NCBI GenBank assembly: GCA_964629765.1
Contig: CAZVTK010000089.1
Location: 1-19,219 of the forward strand
Direction of reading: 5' to 3'
Length of the DNA stretch: 19,219 nt
Origin: RCIO01 sp964629765
GTDB lineage: Bacteria; Pseudomonadota; Alphaproteobacteria; Rhizobiales; Rhizobiaceae
Below are positions 7,418-14,705 of the stretch, piece after piece; position 1 is the first letter of the stretch, and the number at the start of each line of letters is the position of its first letter. The notes under the pieces were generated by a model. The model worked only from the letters and a program-made list of their open reading frames with translations, was not told the origin of the DNA and did not search any database. Both the position numbers and the translations under genes were made by a program.

Positions 7418-7951
7418 ATGTCCCGTATCGGCAAGAAGCCCGTATCCGTGCCCGCTGGCGTCACCGCCGCGGTCAACGGCCAGACGGTCACCGCCAAGGG
7501 CCCCAAGGGCGAACTCAACTTCGTCGTCAACGACGAGGTGCTGGTCAAGCTCGACAACGGCCAGATCGCCGTCGAGCCGCGCGACCAGTCGAAGGGCGCG
7601 CGCTCCAAATGGGGCATGTCGCGCACCCGGATCGTCAACATCCTTGCGGGTGTGAAGGACGGCTTCGAGAAGAAGCTCGAGATCAACGGCGTCGGCTACC
7701 GCGCCGCCATGCAGGGCAGGAACCTCCAGCTCTCGCTTGGCTTCAGCCATGAGGTCGTCTACCAGACCCCCGAGGGAATCACGATCGTAACGCCGAAGCC
7801 GACCGAGATCGTCGTGTCCGGCATCGACAAGCAGCAGGTCGGCCAGGTGGCCGCCGAGATCCGCGAATATCGCGGTCCCGAGCCCTACAAGGGCAAGGGC
7901 GTGAAGTACGCCTCCGAGCGCATCGTGCGCAAGGAAGGCAAGAAGAAGTAA
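7418..7951 (+). CDS. rplF: 50S ribosomal protein L6
   Basis: L6 (177 aa) lies near the factor-binding site at the base of the L7/L12 stalk. It has the duplicated L6 fold; MSRIGKKPVSVPAGVTAAVNGQTVTAKGPKGEL marks the first half, and INGVGYRAAMQGRNLQLSLGFSH followed by EYRGPEPYKGKGVKY the second. Length equals that of E. coli L6. An 81-nt spacer with a terminator-like hairpin follows. Confidence 0.98.
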   Translation: MSRIGKKPVSVPAGVTAAVNGQTVTAKGPKGELNFVVNDEVLVKLDNGQIAVEPRDQSKGARSKWGMSRTRIVNILAGVKDGFEKKLEINGVGYRAAMQGRNLQLSLGFSHEVVYQTPEGITIVTPKPTEIVVSGIDKQQVGQVAAEIREYRGPEPYKGKGVKYASERIVRKEGKKK

Positions 7952-7961
7952 GGACAACGCC

Positions 7962-8015
7962 ACGGGGCGGCGTCGCGGGAGCCTTGCGCTACCGCACAGG
8001 GCGCGCCCCGTTTTT
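7962..8015 (+). terminator. Terminator-like hairpin inside the spc block (rplF-rplR)
   Basis: ACGGGGCG (7962-7969) pairs perfectly with CGCCCCGT (8004-8011), and the run TTTTT covers 8011-8015. A second, inner hairpin (CCTTGCG with CGCACAGG, about 7982-8000) fits in the loop. The shape resembles an intrinsic terminator, yet essential genes continue downstream in the same direction. It may be partial, an attenuator, a processing site or a 3'-end stabiliser. Confidence 0.5.
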
Positions 8016-8032
8016 CAAGGCAGGAGCATGTC

Positions 8033-8392
8033 ATGGCCGATAAGGCTGCCATCCAGAAGCGCGCGCAGCGCATCCGTCGCCAGCTCAAGAAGGTCGCGGG
8101 AGAACGTCCGCGCCTGTCCGTGCATCGCTCGTCGCTGCACATCTATGCGCAGGTGATCGATGACGCCAGGGGCCACACCGTCGCCGCCGCGTCCTCGCTC
8201 GACAAGGAGCTGAAGGGCTCGCTCAAGTCCGGCGCCAACGTGTCGGCCGCCGCCGCCGTGGGCAAGCTGGTCGCCGAGCGCGCGGTCAAGGCCGGCGTCA
8301 GGCAGGTCGTGTTCGACCGCGGCGCCTTCATCTATCACGGCCGCGTCAAGGCGCTGGCCGACGCCGCCCGCGAGGGCGGGCTGGAGTTCTGA
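8033..8392 (+). CDS. rplR: 50S ribosomal protein L18
   Basis: L18 (119 aa) binds 5S rRNA with L5 in the central protuberance. MADKAAIQKRAQRIRRQLKKVAGERPRLSVHRSSLHIYAQVIDD and the C-terminal QVVFDRGAFIYHGRVKALADAAREGGLEF fit the family end to end. CAGGAG precedes the ATG at 8033. It is the first gene after the internal hairpin, so its level would show whether that hairpin stops transcription. Confidence 0.98.
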   Translation: MADKAAIQKRAQRIRRQLKKVAGERPRLSVHRSSLHIYAQVIDDARGHTVAAASSLDKELKGSLKSGANVSAAAAVGKLVAERAVKAGVRQVVFDRGAFIYHGRVKALADAAREGGLEF

Positions 8393-8400
8393 TCTTCGCC

Positions 8401-8421
8401 CCGGCGGCATGAGCCCGCCGG
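8401..8421 (+). other. Stem-loop in the rplR-rpsE spacer
   Basis: CCGGCGG (8401-8407) pairs with CCGCCGG (8415-8421) around a 7-nt loop CATGAGC. No T-run follows. It is a perfect 7-bp stem starting 8 nt after the rplR stop, possibly protecting a processed mRNA end. Confidence 0.35.
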
Positions 8422-8466
8422 ATCATCATCAACCCGTGCTTTCCGGAAAAGAACAAGGACAGGATC

Positions 8467-9036
8467 ATGGCACAGGAACGTAGGGAAGGCGGCCGCGAGC
8501 GCAGCCGCGACCGCGAGGAGCGCGACGACGGCATGGTGGACAAGCTCGTCCACATCAACCGCGTCGCCAAGGTCGTGAAGGGCGGCCGGCGCTTCGGCTT
8601 CGCCGCGCTGGTCGTCGTCGGCGACCAGAAGGGCCGCGTCGGCTTCGGCCACGGCAAGGCGCGCGAGGTGCCGGAGGCGATCCGCAAGGCGACCGAGAGC
8701 GCCAAGCGCGACATGATCTTCGTGCCGCTGCGTTCGGGCCGCACCCTGCACCACGACGTCGAGGGCCGCTGGGGCGCCGGCAAGGTGCTGCTGCGCGCCG
8801 CCAAGCCCGGCACGGGCATCATCGCGGGCGGCCCCATGCGCGCCGTCTTCGAGACCCTGGGCATGCACGACGTGGTCGCCAAGTCGATGGGTTCGTCGAA
8901 CCCCTACAACATGGTGCGCGCCACGTTCGACGCGCTGAAGAGCCAGCTCCATCCCAAGGACGTGGCTGCCCAGCGCGGCATCAAGTATTCCGCCTTGCAG
9001 GCGCGCCGCGGCGCCGCCGTCGCGGGCGAGGAATAA
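8467..9036 (+). CDS. rpsE: 30S ribosomal protein S5
   Basis: S5 (189 aa) acts in decoding fidelity and at the mRNA entry. After a charged N-terminal extension (residues 1-22, Arg/Glu-rich) comes the S5 RNA-binding domain, LVHINRVAKVVKGGRRFGFAALVVVGD, then the C-terminal domain with GTGIIAGGPMRAVFE and the conserved SNPYNMVRAT. It is longer than E. coli S5 (167 aa) mainly through terminal extensions common in alphaproteobacteria. AAGGA precedes the ATG. Confidence 0.98.
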   Translation: MAQERREGGRERSRDREERDDGMVDKLVHINRVAKVVKGGRRFGFAALVVVGDQKGRVGFGHGKAREVPEAIRKATESAKRDMIFVPLRSGRTLHHDVEGRWGAGKVLLRAAKPGTGIIAGGPMRAVFETLGMHDVVAKSMGSSNPYNMVRATFDALKSQLHPKDVAAQRGIKYSALQARRGAAVAGEE

Positions 9037-9054
9037 GCCGGAAGGAAGCGAACC

Positions 9055-9255
9055 ATGGCCAAGAAGCCGGCAGCAAAGTCCATCACCGTCGAGCAGATCG
9101 GCAGCCCGATCCGCCGCCCGGCCGAGCAGCGCGCGACGCTGATCGGCCTCGGTCTCAACAAGATGCATCGTCGCCGCACGCTCGAGGACACCCCCTCCGT
9201 GCGCGGCATGATCGCCAGCGTCAGCCACCTCGTCCGCATCGTGGACGAGGCGTGA
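9055..9255 (+). CDS. rpmD: 50S ribosomal protein L30
   Basis: L30 (66 aa) is a small ferredoxin-like 50S protein. KSITVEQIGSPIRRPAEQRATLIGLGLNKMHRRRTLEDTPSVRGMI is the diagnostic core. It carries a short lysine/alanine-rich N-terminal extension relative to E. coli (59 aa). AAGGAAG precedes the start and rplO follows after 22 nt. Confidence 0.97.
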   Translation: MAKKPAAKSITVEQIGSPIRRPAEQRATLIGLGLNKMHRRRTLEDTPSVRGMIASVSHLVRIVDEA

Positions 9256-9277
9256 CCGGCGCGCGAGGAGAAAAACG

Positions 9278-9757
9278 ATGAAACTCAACGAACTGCGTGA
9301 CAAGGACGGCGCGACCAAGTCGCGCAAGCGTCTCGGCCGCGGCATCGGCTCAGGCTCCGGCAAGACCGCAGGCCGCGGCGTGAAGGGCCAGAGCTCGCGC
9401 TCCGGCGTCGCCATCAACGGCTTCGAGGGCGGTCAGATGCCGCTCTACCGCCGCCTGCCGAAGCGCGGCTTCCGCAACCCGTCGGCCCAGGACTTCGCCA
9501 CCGTCTCGGTCGCGCGGCTCCAGGCGGCGGTCGATGCCGGCAAGCTCGACGCCAGGGAGACGGTCGATGCCGCCGCGCTGGTCAAGGCCGGCGTCGTTCG
9601 CCGCGCCCTCGACGGTGTTCGCATCCTCGGCGACGGCGACATCAAGGCGAAGCTCACGCTCGACGTGGCCGGCGCATCGAAGACGGCCATCGAGAAGATC
9701 GAGAAGGCCGGCGGTTCGGTGAAGCTGCCCGAGCCCAAGGCAGCCGCTGCCGAGTAA
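9278..9757 (+). CDS. rplO: 50S ribosomal protein L15
   Basis: L15 (159 aa) is a late-assembly 50S protein. The Gly/Arg/Lys-rich extended N-terminus RKRLGRGIGSGSGKTAGRGVKGQ, then GFEGGQMPLYRRLPKRGF, is unmistakable. A slightly extended C-terminus ends in KAAAAE. GAGGAG lies upstream of the ATG. A 181-nt spacer to secY follows, the widest uninterrupted one in the spc block. Confidence 0.98.
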   Translation: MKLNELRDKDGATKSRKRLGRGIGSGSGKTAGRGVKGQSSRSGVAINGFEGGQMPLYRRLPKRGFRNPSAQDFATVSVARLQAAVDAGKLDARETVDAAALVKAGVVRRALDGVRILGDGDIKAKLTLDVAGASKTAIEKIEKAGGSVKLPEPKAAAAE

Positions 9758-9769
9758 GAGCTACGATCG

Positions 9770-9841
9770 AAGCGGCGGCCCCGGCCTCCTTCGCGCTATA
9801 AGTCGCATGCGGCGGGCGCGAAAGGGCAGGGGCCGCCGCTT
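9770..9841 (+). other. Long nested inverted repeat between rplO and secY
   Basis: AAGCGGCGGCCCC (9770-9782) is perfectly repeated in inverse at 9829-9841 (13 bp). Inside, CCTTCGCGC and GCGCGAAAGG form a second near-perfect stem. The structure begins 12 nt after the rplO stop. No T-run follows, so it could be a rho-independent-like pause, an mRNA stabiliser or an attenuator before secY; function is inferred. Confidence 0.5.
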
Positions 9842-9867
9842 GCATCTTGTCGGACCGGAGCCTATCT
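9839..9867 (+). promoter_or_regulatory. Candidate sigma70-type promoter for secY-adk
   Basis: CTTGCA (9839-9844), a 17-nt spacer and CTATCT (9862-9867) resemble the rhizobial housekeeping consensus CTTGAC-N17-CTATAT. Transcription would begin near 9874, about 65 nt before the secY ATG. It overlaps the right arm of the inverted repeat by three bases. Found by eye in GC-rich DNA, so only moderately supported. Confidence 0.35.
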
Positions 9868-9938
9868 CACCAGCTTCGGCGACATGCCATGGCCGCGCCC
9901 GGCGCGGCTGCCGCGCATGACCCAGCGGAGACATCCCT

Positions 9939-11275
<1,337 letters not shown>

Positions 11276-11279
<4 letters not shown>

Positions 11280-11860
11280 GGCTGATTCTGCTGGGGCCCC
11301 CGGGGGCGGGGAAGGGGACGCAGGCACAGCGGCTGGTCGAGAAGCACGGCATACCCCAGCTCTCCACGGGCGACATGCTGCGCGCGGCCGTTAAGGCAGG
11401 CACCGAGGTGGGCAAGCGCGCCAAGGCCGTGATGGACGCCGGCGAGCTCGTCTCCGACGCGATCGTCAACGCCATCGTCGCCGAGCGGATCGCCGAGCCG
11501 GATTGCGCGGGCGGCTTCATCCTCGACGGCTATCCGCGCACGCTGGCGCAGGCCGACGAGCTGGAGGCGATGCTCGCGAAGGCCGGCAAGCCGCTCGACG
11601 TGGTCATCGAGCTCGTCGTCGACGACAAGGCCCTCGTCGGCCGCATCGTCAAGCGGGCCGAGGACGCGAAGGCCGCCGGCCAGCCGGCGCGCAAGGACGA
11701 CAATCCCGAGGTGTTCGACGAGCGCCTGCGCGAATATTACAAGAAGACGGCGCCGCTGACCGGCTACTATCACGCCAAGCGCCTGCTCGCCGGCGTCGAC
11801 GGCATGGCCGCCATCGACGACGTGACGGGCCAGATCGACAAGGTTCTGACCTCGCGCTGA
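11276..11860 (+). CDS. adk: Adenylate kinase, short-lid type
   Basis: Adk (194 aa) catalyses ATP + AMP = 2 ADP in the cytoplasm. The P-loop GPPGAGKGT is at residues 7-15, the AMP-binding LSTGDMLR at 29-36 and DGYPRT at 84-89; the distal Arg pair and RKDDNPEVFDERL region (139-151) are intact. The LID is the short version without zinc-binding cysteines, making the enzyme about 20 residues shorter than E. coli Adk (214 aa); this is usual in alphaproteobacteria. The ATG overlaps the secY stop, implying coupled translation. The convergent usp gene follows 42 nt later. Confidence 0.97.
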
Positions 11861-11902
11861 CCCTTTCGGCGGCGGCGCGTCGACCGGCCGCCCGGCTGCG
11901 GC

Positions 11903-12316
11903 TCATCGCGCGACGGTGACGCTGCAAGGCGCGCGGGCGACGATCGCGGCCGAGACGGAGCCCAGCAGCAGGCGCCCGATGAAAGGGGGATTGCCGGTCC
12001 CCATCACGATGTGATCGGCTTCGATCTTCGCGGTGCATTCCAGGATCGCATCCGCCACGTCCTCGCTGTCGAAAAGGATGCGCTTGACGGTCTTCGCGCC
12101 GTGGCTGGTGGCATAGCGCGCCGCTATGTCGAGCAGGTCCTGCGCTTCCTCTTCCGTCCAGGACTTGATGGGCGGATAGCCGCTTGCCGGCCGCTTCTCG
12201 TTGACGAGGAGGAAGCTCAAGCCCCGGCCGAGGCCCGCCGCCATCTCCGTGGCGACTTCCACGGCGCGCCTCGAATGGGCACTGCCGTTGATGCAACAGA
12301 GGATTCGTCCGGCCAT
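11903..12316 (-). CDS. Universal stress protein (UspA family)
   Basis: The 137-residue protein MAGRILCCINGSAHSRRAVEVA... to FIGRLLLGSVSAAIVARAPCSVTVAR has the single-domain Usp fold pattern. The C-terminal nucleotide-binding loop (106-121, GTGNPPFIGRLLLGSV) keeps the final LLLGS but lacks the usual second glycine of GxxG, where Asn is found, and the N-terminal Asp of the usual VDGS is Asn (INGS), so ATP binding may be altered. The start at 12316 is chosen because AGGAG lies 7 nt upstream and homology begins there; the frame continues 72 codons upstream in non-homologous sequence. It lies opposite to all its neighbours, splitting adk from rpsM. Physiological role unknown; such proteins respond to growth arrest and stress. 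Confidence 0.85.
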   Translation of the reverse strand: MAGRILCCINGSAHSRRAVEVATEMAAGLGRGLSFLLVNEKRPASGYPPIKSWTEEEAQDLLDIAARYATSHGAKTVKRILFDSEDVADAILECTAKIEADHIVMGTGNPPFIGRLLLGSVSAAIVARAPCSVTVAR

Positions 12317-12342
12317 CTCGCGCTCCTGCACCGCACCGAGCC

Positions 12343-12371
12343 TGATAGGAGCAGCCCGTGGCGGGATCAAG
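12343..12371 (-). promoter_or_regulatory. Candidate promoter of the usp gene
   Basis: Read on the - strand, CTTGAT (12371-12366), 17 nt, CTATCA (12348-12343) agree well with the rhizobial sigma70 pattern CTTGAC-N17-CTATAT. Transcription would start around 12336, about 20 nt before the ATG, leaving room for the AGGAG site. Confidence 0.45.
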
Positions 12372-12427
12372 CGCCGTCTCGGGCGGACGGATTTGGCAGC
12401 CGGCCGCCGCGGGAGGGCGAGATGCAG

Positions 12428-12456
12428 TTGACAGGCGGGCCGATATGGCATATGGC
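12428..12456 (+). promoter_or_regulatory. Candidate promoter of the alpha block (rpsM-rplQ)
   Basis: A perfect TTGACA (12428-12433) is followed after 17 nt by TATGGC (12451-12456). The start point would be near 12463, leaving a leader of about 145 nt before rpsM. Because usp interrupts the operon on the other strand, an own promoter for the alpha block is expected, which supports this site. Confidence 0.45.
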
Positions 12457-12533
12457 GGCCCGTCTTTCCGGCAATATGCGCATCGGACGCCTTTCGAGGC
12501 CATGACGGCATGTTGGCTGAAAACACCCGCAAG

Positions 12534-12591
12534 GGCCGGCCTCCACCGGACGCGGGGATAACAAGAACCTGCCGCCAGCTTGCTGCCGGCC
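12534..12591 (+). other. Leader stem upstream of rpsM
   Basis: GGCCGGC (12534-12540) is complementary to GCCGGCC (12585-12591), ending 5 nt before the rpsM GGAG. In E. coli the alpha operon leader folds into a pseudoknot bound by S4; whether this stem has such a role is unknown, and rpsD is not in this block. Confidence 0.25.
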
Positions 12592-12606
12592 TACATGGAG
12601 ACGAAG

Positions 12607-12975
12607 ATGGCCCGTATAGCCGGCGTCAACATTCCGACCAACAAGCGCGTGATCATCGCGCTCCAGTACATCCACGGCATCGGCCCGAAATTCGCTTCGC
12701 AGATCGTCGAGAAGGTGGGCATCCCGGCCGAGCGCCGCGTGCACCAGCTCACCGACGCCGAGGTGCTGGCGATCCGCGAGGCCATCGACCGCGACTATCA
12801 GGTCGAGGGCGACCTGCGCCGCGAAGTCTCGATGAACATCAAGCGCCTGATGGACCTGGGCTGCTATCGCGGCCTGCGCCATCGCCGCTCGCTGCCGGTC
12901 CGCGGCCAGCGCACGCACACCAATGCCCGCACCCGCAAGGGCCCGGCCAAGCCGATCGCCGGCAAGAAGAAATAG
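12607..12975 (+). CDS. rpsM: 30S ribosomal protein S13
   Basis: S13 (122 aa) is at the top of the 30S head, making bridges B1a/B1b and contacting P-site tRNA with its tail. The start at 12607 gives MARIAGVNIPTNKRVIIALQYIHGIG, the canonical N-terminus, with GGAG at 12597-12600; an upstream in-frame TTG would add nine non-homologous residues. The C-terminal RGLRHRRSLPVRGQRTHTNARTRKGPAKPIAGKKK is intact. It is the first gene of the alpha block. Confidence 0.98.
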   Translation: MARIAGVNIPTNKRVIIALQYIHGIGPKFASQIVEKVGIPAERRVHQLTDAEVLAIREAIDRDYQVEGDLRREVSMNIKRLMDLGCYRGLRHRRSLPVRGQRTHTNARTRKGPAKPIAGKKK

Positions 12976-12977
12976 GG

Positions 12978-13005
12978 CAGTCGGCAATCGGCAGTCGGCA
13001 GTCGG
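12978..13005 (+). repeat. Four tandem 7-mers (CAGTCGG family) after rpsM
   Basis: CAGTCGG, CAATCGG, CAGTCGG, CAGTCGG run without interruption from 12978, 3 nt after the rpsM stop, and are followed by GTTTTTCGAC and an assembly gap. CTGCCTA just after the gap could pair with TAGGGCAG (12973-12980) if one base bulges, suggesting the gap hides the opposite arm of a hairpin. The same 7-mer family is seen in the rpoA-rplQ spacer. Confidence 0.75.
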
Positions 13006-13015
13006 GTTTTTCGAC

Positions 13016-13025
13016 NNNNNNNNNN
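13016..13025. other. Assembly gap (10 N)
   Basis: Ten unknown bases separate the tandem 7-mers from the region before rpsK. The round number suggests a placeholder for an unknown length. The flanking repeat, with a family member 1.6 kb downstream, explains why assembly may have failed here. Confidence 0.98.
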
Positions 13026-13089
13026 CTGCCTACTTCATTGGTTTAGCCGCTGGCGTGACGTCGGCGTCTGAGATCAAGTAAGAAGACAT

Positions 13090-13479
13090 CTGGCCAAGGA
13101 AGCCGCCCGCGTTCGCCGTCGCGAACGCAAGAACATCTCGACCGGCGTCGCGCACGTCAACTCGACGTTCAACAACACGATGATCACCATCACCGACGCG
13201 CAGGGCAACGCCATCGCCTGGTCGTCGGCGGGCGCTCAAGGGTTCAAGGGCTCGCGCAAGTCGACCCCCTTCGCCGCCCAGATGGCGGCCGAGGACTGCG
13301 CCAAGAAGGCGGCCGAGCACGGCATGCGCACGCTTGAGGTCGAGGTGAACGGCCCCGGTTCCGGCCGCGAGTCGGCGCTGCGCGCCCTCCAGGCCGCGGG
13401 CTTCACCATCACCTCGATCCGCGACGTGACGCCGATCCCGCACAATGGCTGCCGCCCGCGCAAGAAGCGCCGCGTCTAG
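13090..13479 (+). CDS. rpsK: 30S ribosomal protein S11 (CTG at the start position)
   Basis: S11 (129 aa) forms part of the 30S platform near the E-site mRNA. Homology runs from AKEAARVRRRERKNISTGVAHVNSTFNNTMITITD to GFTITSIRDVTPIPHNGCRPRKKRRV, the complete family length (E. coli 129 aa). The codon in front of AKEAARVRRR, where ATG is expected, is CTG (13090-13092). The frame upstream reaches a TGA at 13069 without any ATG, GTG or TTG. The next in-frame ATG (13180) would delete 30 conserved residues, so it is not the real start. AAGAAG (13080-13085) is a weak ribosome binding site. Either CTG initiates or a base was lost, for example CATCATGG read as CATCTGG, near the gap 65 nt upstream. Confidence 0.9.
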   Translation: MAKEAARVRRRERKNISTGVAHVNSTFNNTMITITDAQGNAIAWSSAGAQGFKGSRKSTPFAAQMAAEDCAKKAAEHGMRTLEVEVNGPGSGRESALRALQAAGFTITSIRDVTPIPHNGCRPRKKRRV

Positions 13480-13580
13480 CATCAACTGCCGCGCGAATCC
13501 GGTACGAGGCCGGGTTCCGGCGCGGCTTTCCGCAAAGCCCGTCACGATTGGATGGTGGCGGGCAAAGGGAAGGTGACCAC

Positions 13581-14591
13581 ATGATCCAGAAAAACTGGCA
13601 AGAGCTGATCAAGCCCAACAAGATCGAGTTCTCGTCCAAGAGGAAGTCGATGACGACGCTCGTCGCCGAGCCGCTGGAGCGCGGCTTCGGCCTGACGCTC
13701 GGCAACGCGCTTCGGCGCGTGCTCCTGTCCTCGCTGCGCGGCGCGGCGGTGACGGCGGTGCAGATCGACGGCGTGCTGCACGAGTTCTCGTCCATCGCGG
13801 GCGTGCGCGAGGACGTGACCGACATCGTGCTCAACATCAAGGAAATCGCCATCAAGATGGAAGGCGACGGGCCCAAGCGCATGGTCGTGCGCAAGTCGGG
13901 GCCGGGCGCCGTCACCGCCGGCGACATCCAGACCGTGGGCGACGTCGAGATCCTGAACCCCGACCACATCATCTGCACCCTCGACGAGGGCGCGGAGATC
14001 CGCATGGAGTTCACGGTCAACACCGGCAAGGGCTACGTCCCGGCCGAGCGCAACCGCGCCGAGGACGCGCCGATCGGACTCATCCCGGTCGACAGCCTCT
14101 ATTCGCCGGTCAAGAAGGTCTCCTACAAGGTCGAGAACACCCGCGAGGGCCAGGTTCTCGACTACGACAAGCTGACCATGACCATCGAGACCGACGGCTC
14201 GATCTCGGGCGAGGACGCGACGGCCTTCGCCGCGCGCATCCTCCAGGACCAGCTTGCGCTGTTCGTCAACTTCGAGGAGCCGCAGAAGCCGGAATCGGCA
14301 GAGTCGGTCACCGAGCTCGCCTTCAACCCGGCGCTGCTCAAGAAGGTGGACGAGCTGGAGCTTTCGGTCCGCTCGGCCAACTGCCTGAAGAACGACAACA
14401 TCGTCTATATCGGCGACCTGATCCAGAAGACGGAGGCCGAGATGCTGCGCACGCCGAATTTCGGCCGCAAGTCGCTCAACGAGATCAAGGAAGTTCTCGC
14501 CTCCATGGGCCTTCACCTCGGCATGGAAGTGCCGGACTGGCCGCCGGAGAACATCGAGGATCTCGCCAAGCGCTACGAGGACCAGTACTGA
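13581..14591 (+). CDS. rpoA: DNA-directed RNA polymerase subunit alpha
   Basis: Alpha (336 aa) dimerises to seed RNA polymerase assembly and touches promoter UP elements and activators. The N-terminal domain (about 1-230) has VAEPLERGFGLTLGNALRRVLLSSLRGAAVTAVQIDGV, the assembly signature. After a linker the C-terminal domain (about 250-318) shows LSVRSANCLKNDNIVYIGDL, with Arg264 equal to the DNA-contacting Arg265 of E. coli, and TPNFGRKSLNEIKEVLASMGLHLGM. The ATG at 13581 follows GGAAGGTG; a TTG 11 codons upstream lacks homology. Confidence 0.98.
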   Translation: MIQKNWQELIKPNKIEFSSKRKSMTTLVAEPLERGFGLTLGNALRRVLLSSLRGAAVTAVQIDGVLHEFSSIAGVREDVTDIVLNIKEIAIKMEGDGPKRMVVRKSGPGAVTAGDIQTVGDVEILNPDHIICTLDEGAEIRMEFTVNTGKGYVPAERNRAEDAPIGLIPVDSLYSPVKKVSYKVENTREGQVLDYDKLTMTIETDGSISGEDATAFAARILQDQLALFVNFEEPQKPESAESVTELAFNPALLKKVDELELSVRSANCLKNDNIVYIGDLIQKTEAEMLRTPNFGRKSLNEIKEVLASMGLHLGMEVPDWPPENIEDLAKRYEDQY

Positions 14592-14593
14592 GC

Positions 14594-14683
14594 GGCAATC
14601 GCGCGTGGGCCGCCGGCAGTCGGTTATCCTCGACTGCCGACCGCCGACCGCCGACTGCCTCTTGATGAACGCGGGCGATTGCC
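14594..14683 (+). repeat. Nested inverted repeat with 7-mers between rpoA and rplQ
   Basis: The spacer is bracketed by GGCAATCGC (14594-14602) and GCGATTGCC (14675-14683), a perfect 9-bp pair. Inside, GGCAGTCG (14615-14622) pairs with CGACTGCC (14631-14638). Four 7-mers CGACTGC, CGACCGC, CGACCGC, CGACTGC fill 14631-14658; they are the complement of the CAGTCGG family after rpsM, and a single plus-oriented CAGTCGG stands at 14617-14623. Confidence 0.75.
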
Positions 14684-14705
14684 CACAACATTGAAGGAGG
14701 GCGCC

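Noticed and set aside
11861..11902. Possible bidirectional terminator between adk and usp
   Set aside because: A GGCGGC/GCCGCC pairing is possible but there is no T-run on either strand and the sequence is simply GC-rich.
12317..12532. N-terminal extension of the Usp protein to 12532
   Set aside because: The 72 extra residues are not Usp-like, cover the candidate promoters, and a good AGGAG stands before the ATG at 12316.
12978..13005. Short tandem repeats considered as a CRISPR array
   Set aside because: Units are 7 nt with no spacers, and no cas genes are present.
13180..13479. S11 starting at the ATG at 13180
   Set aside because: It would drop 30 conserved residues including AKEAARVRRRERKNISTGVAHVNSTFNN, which are encoded in frame just upstream.
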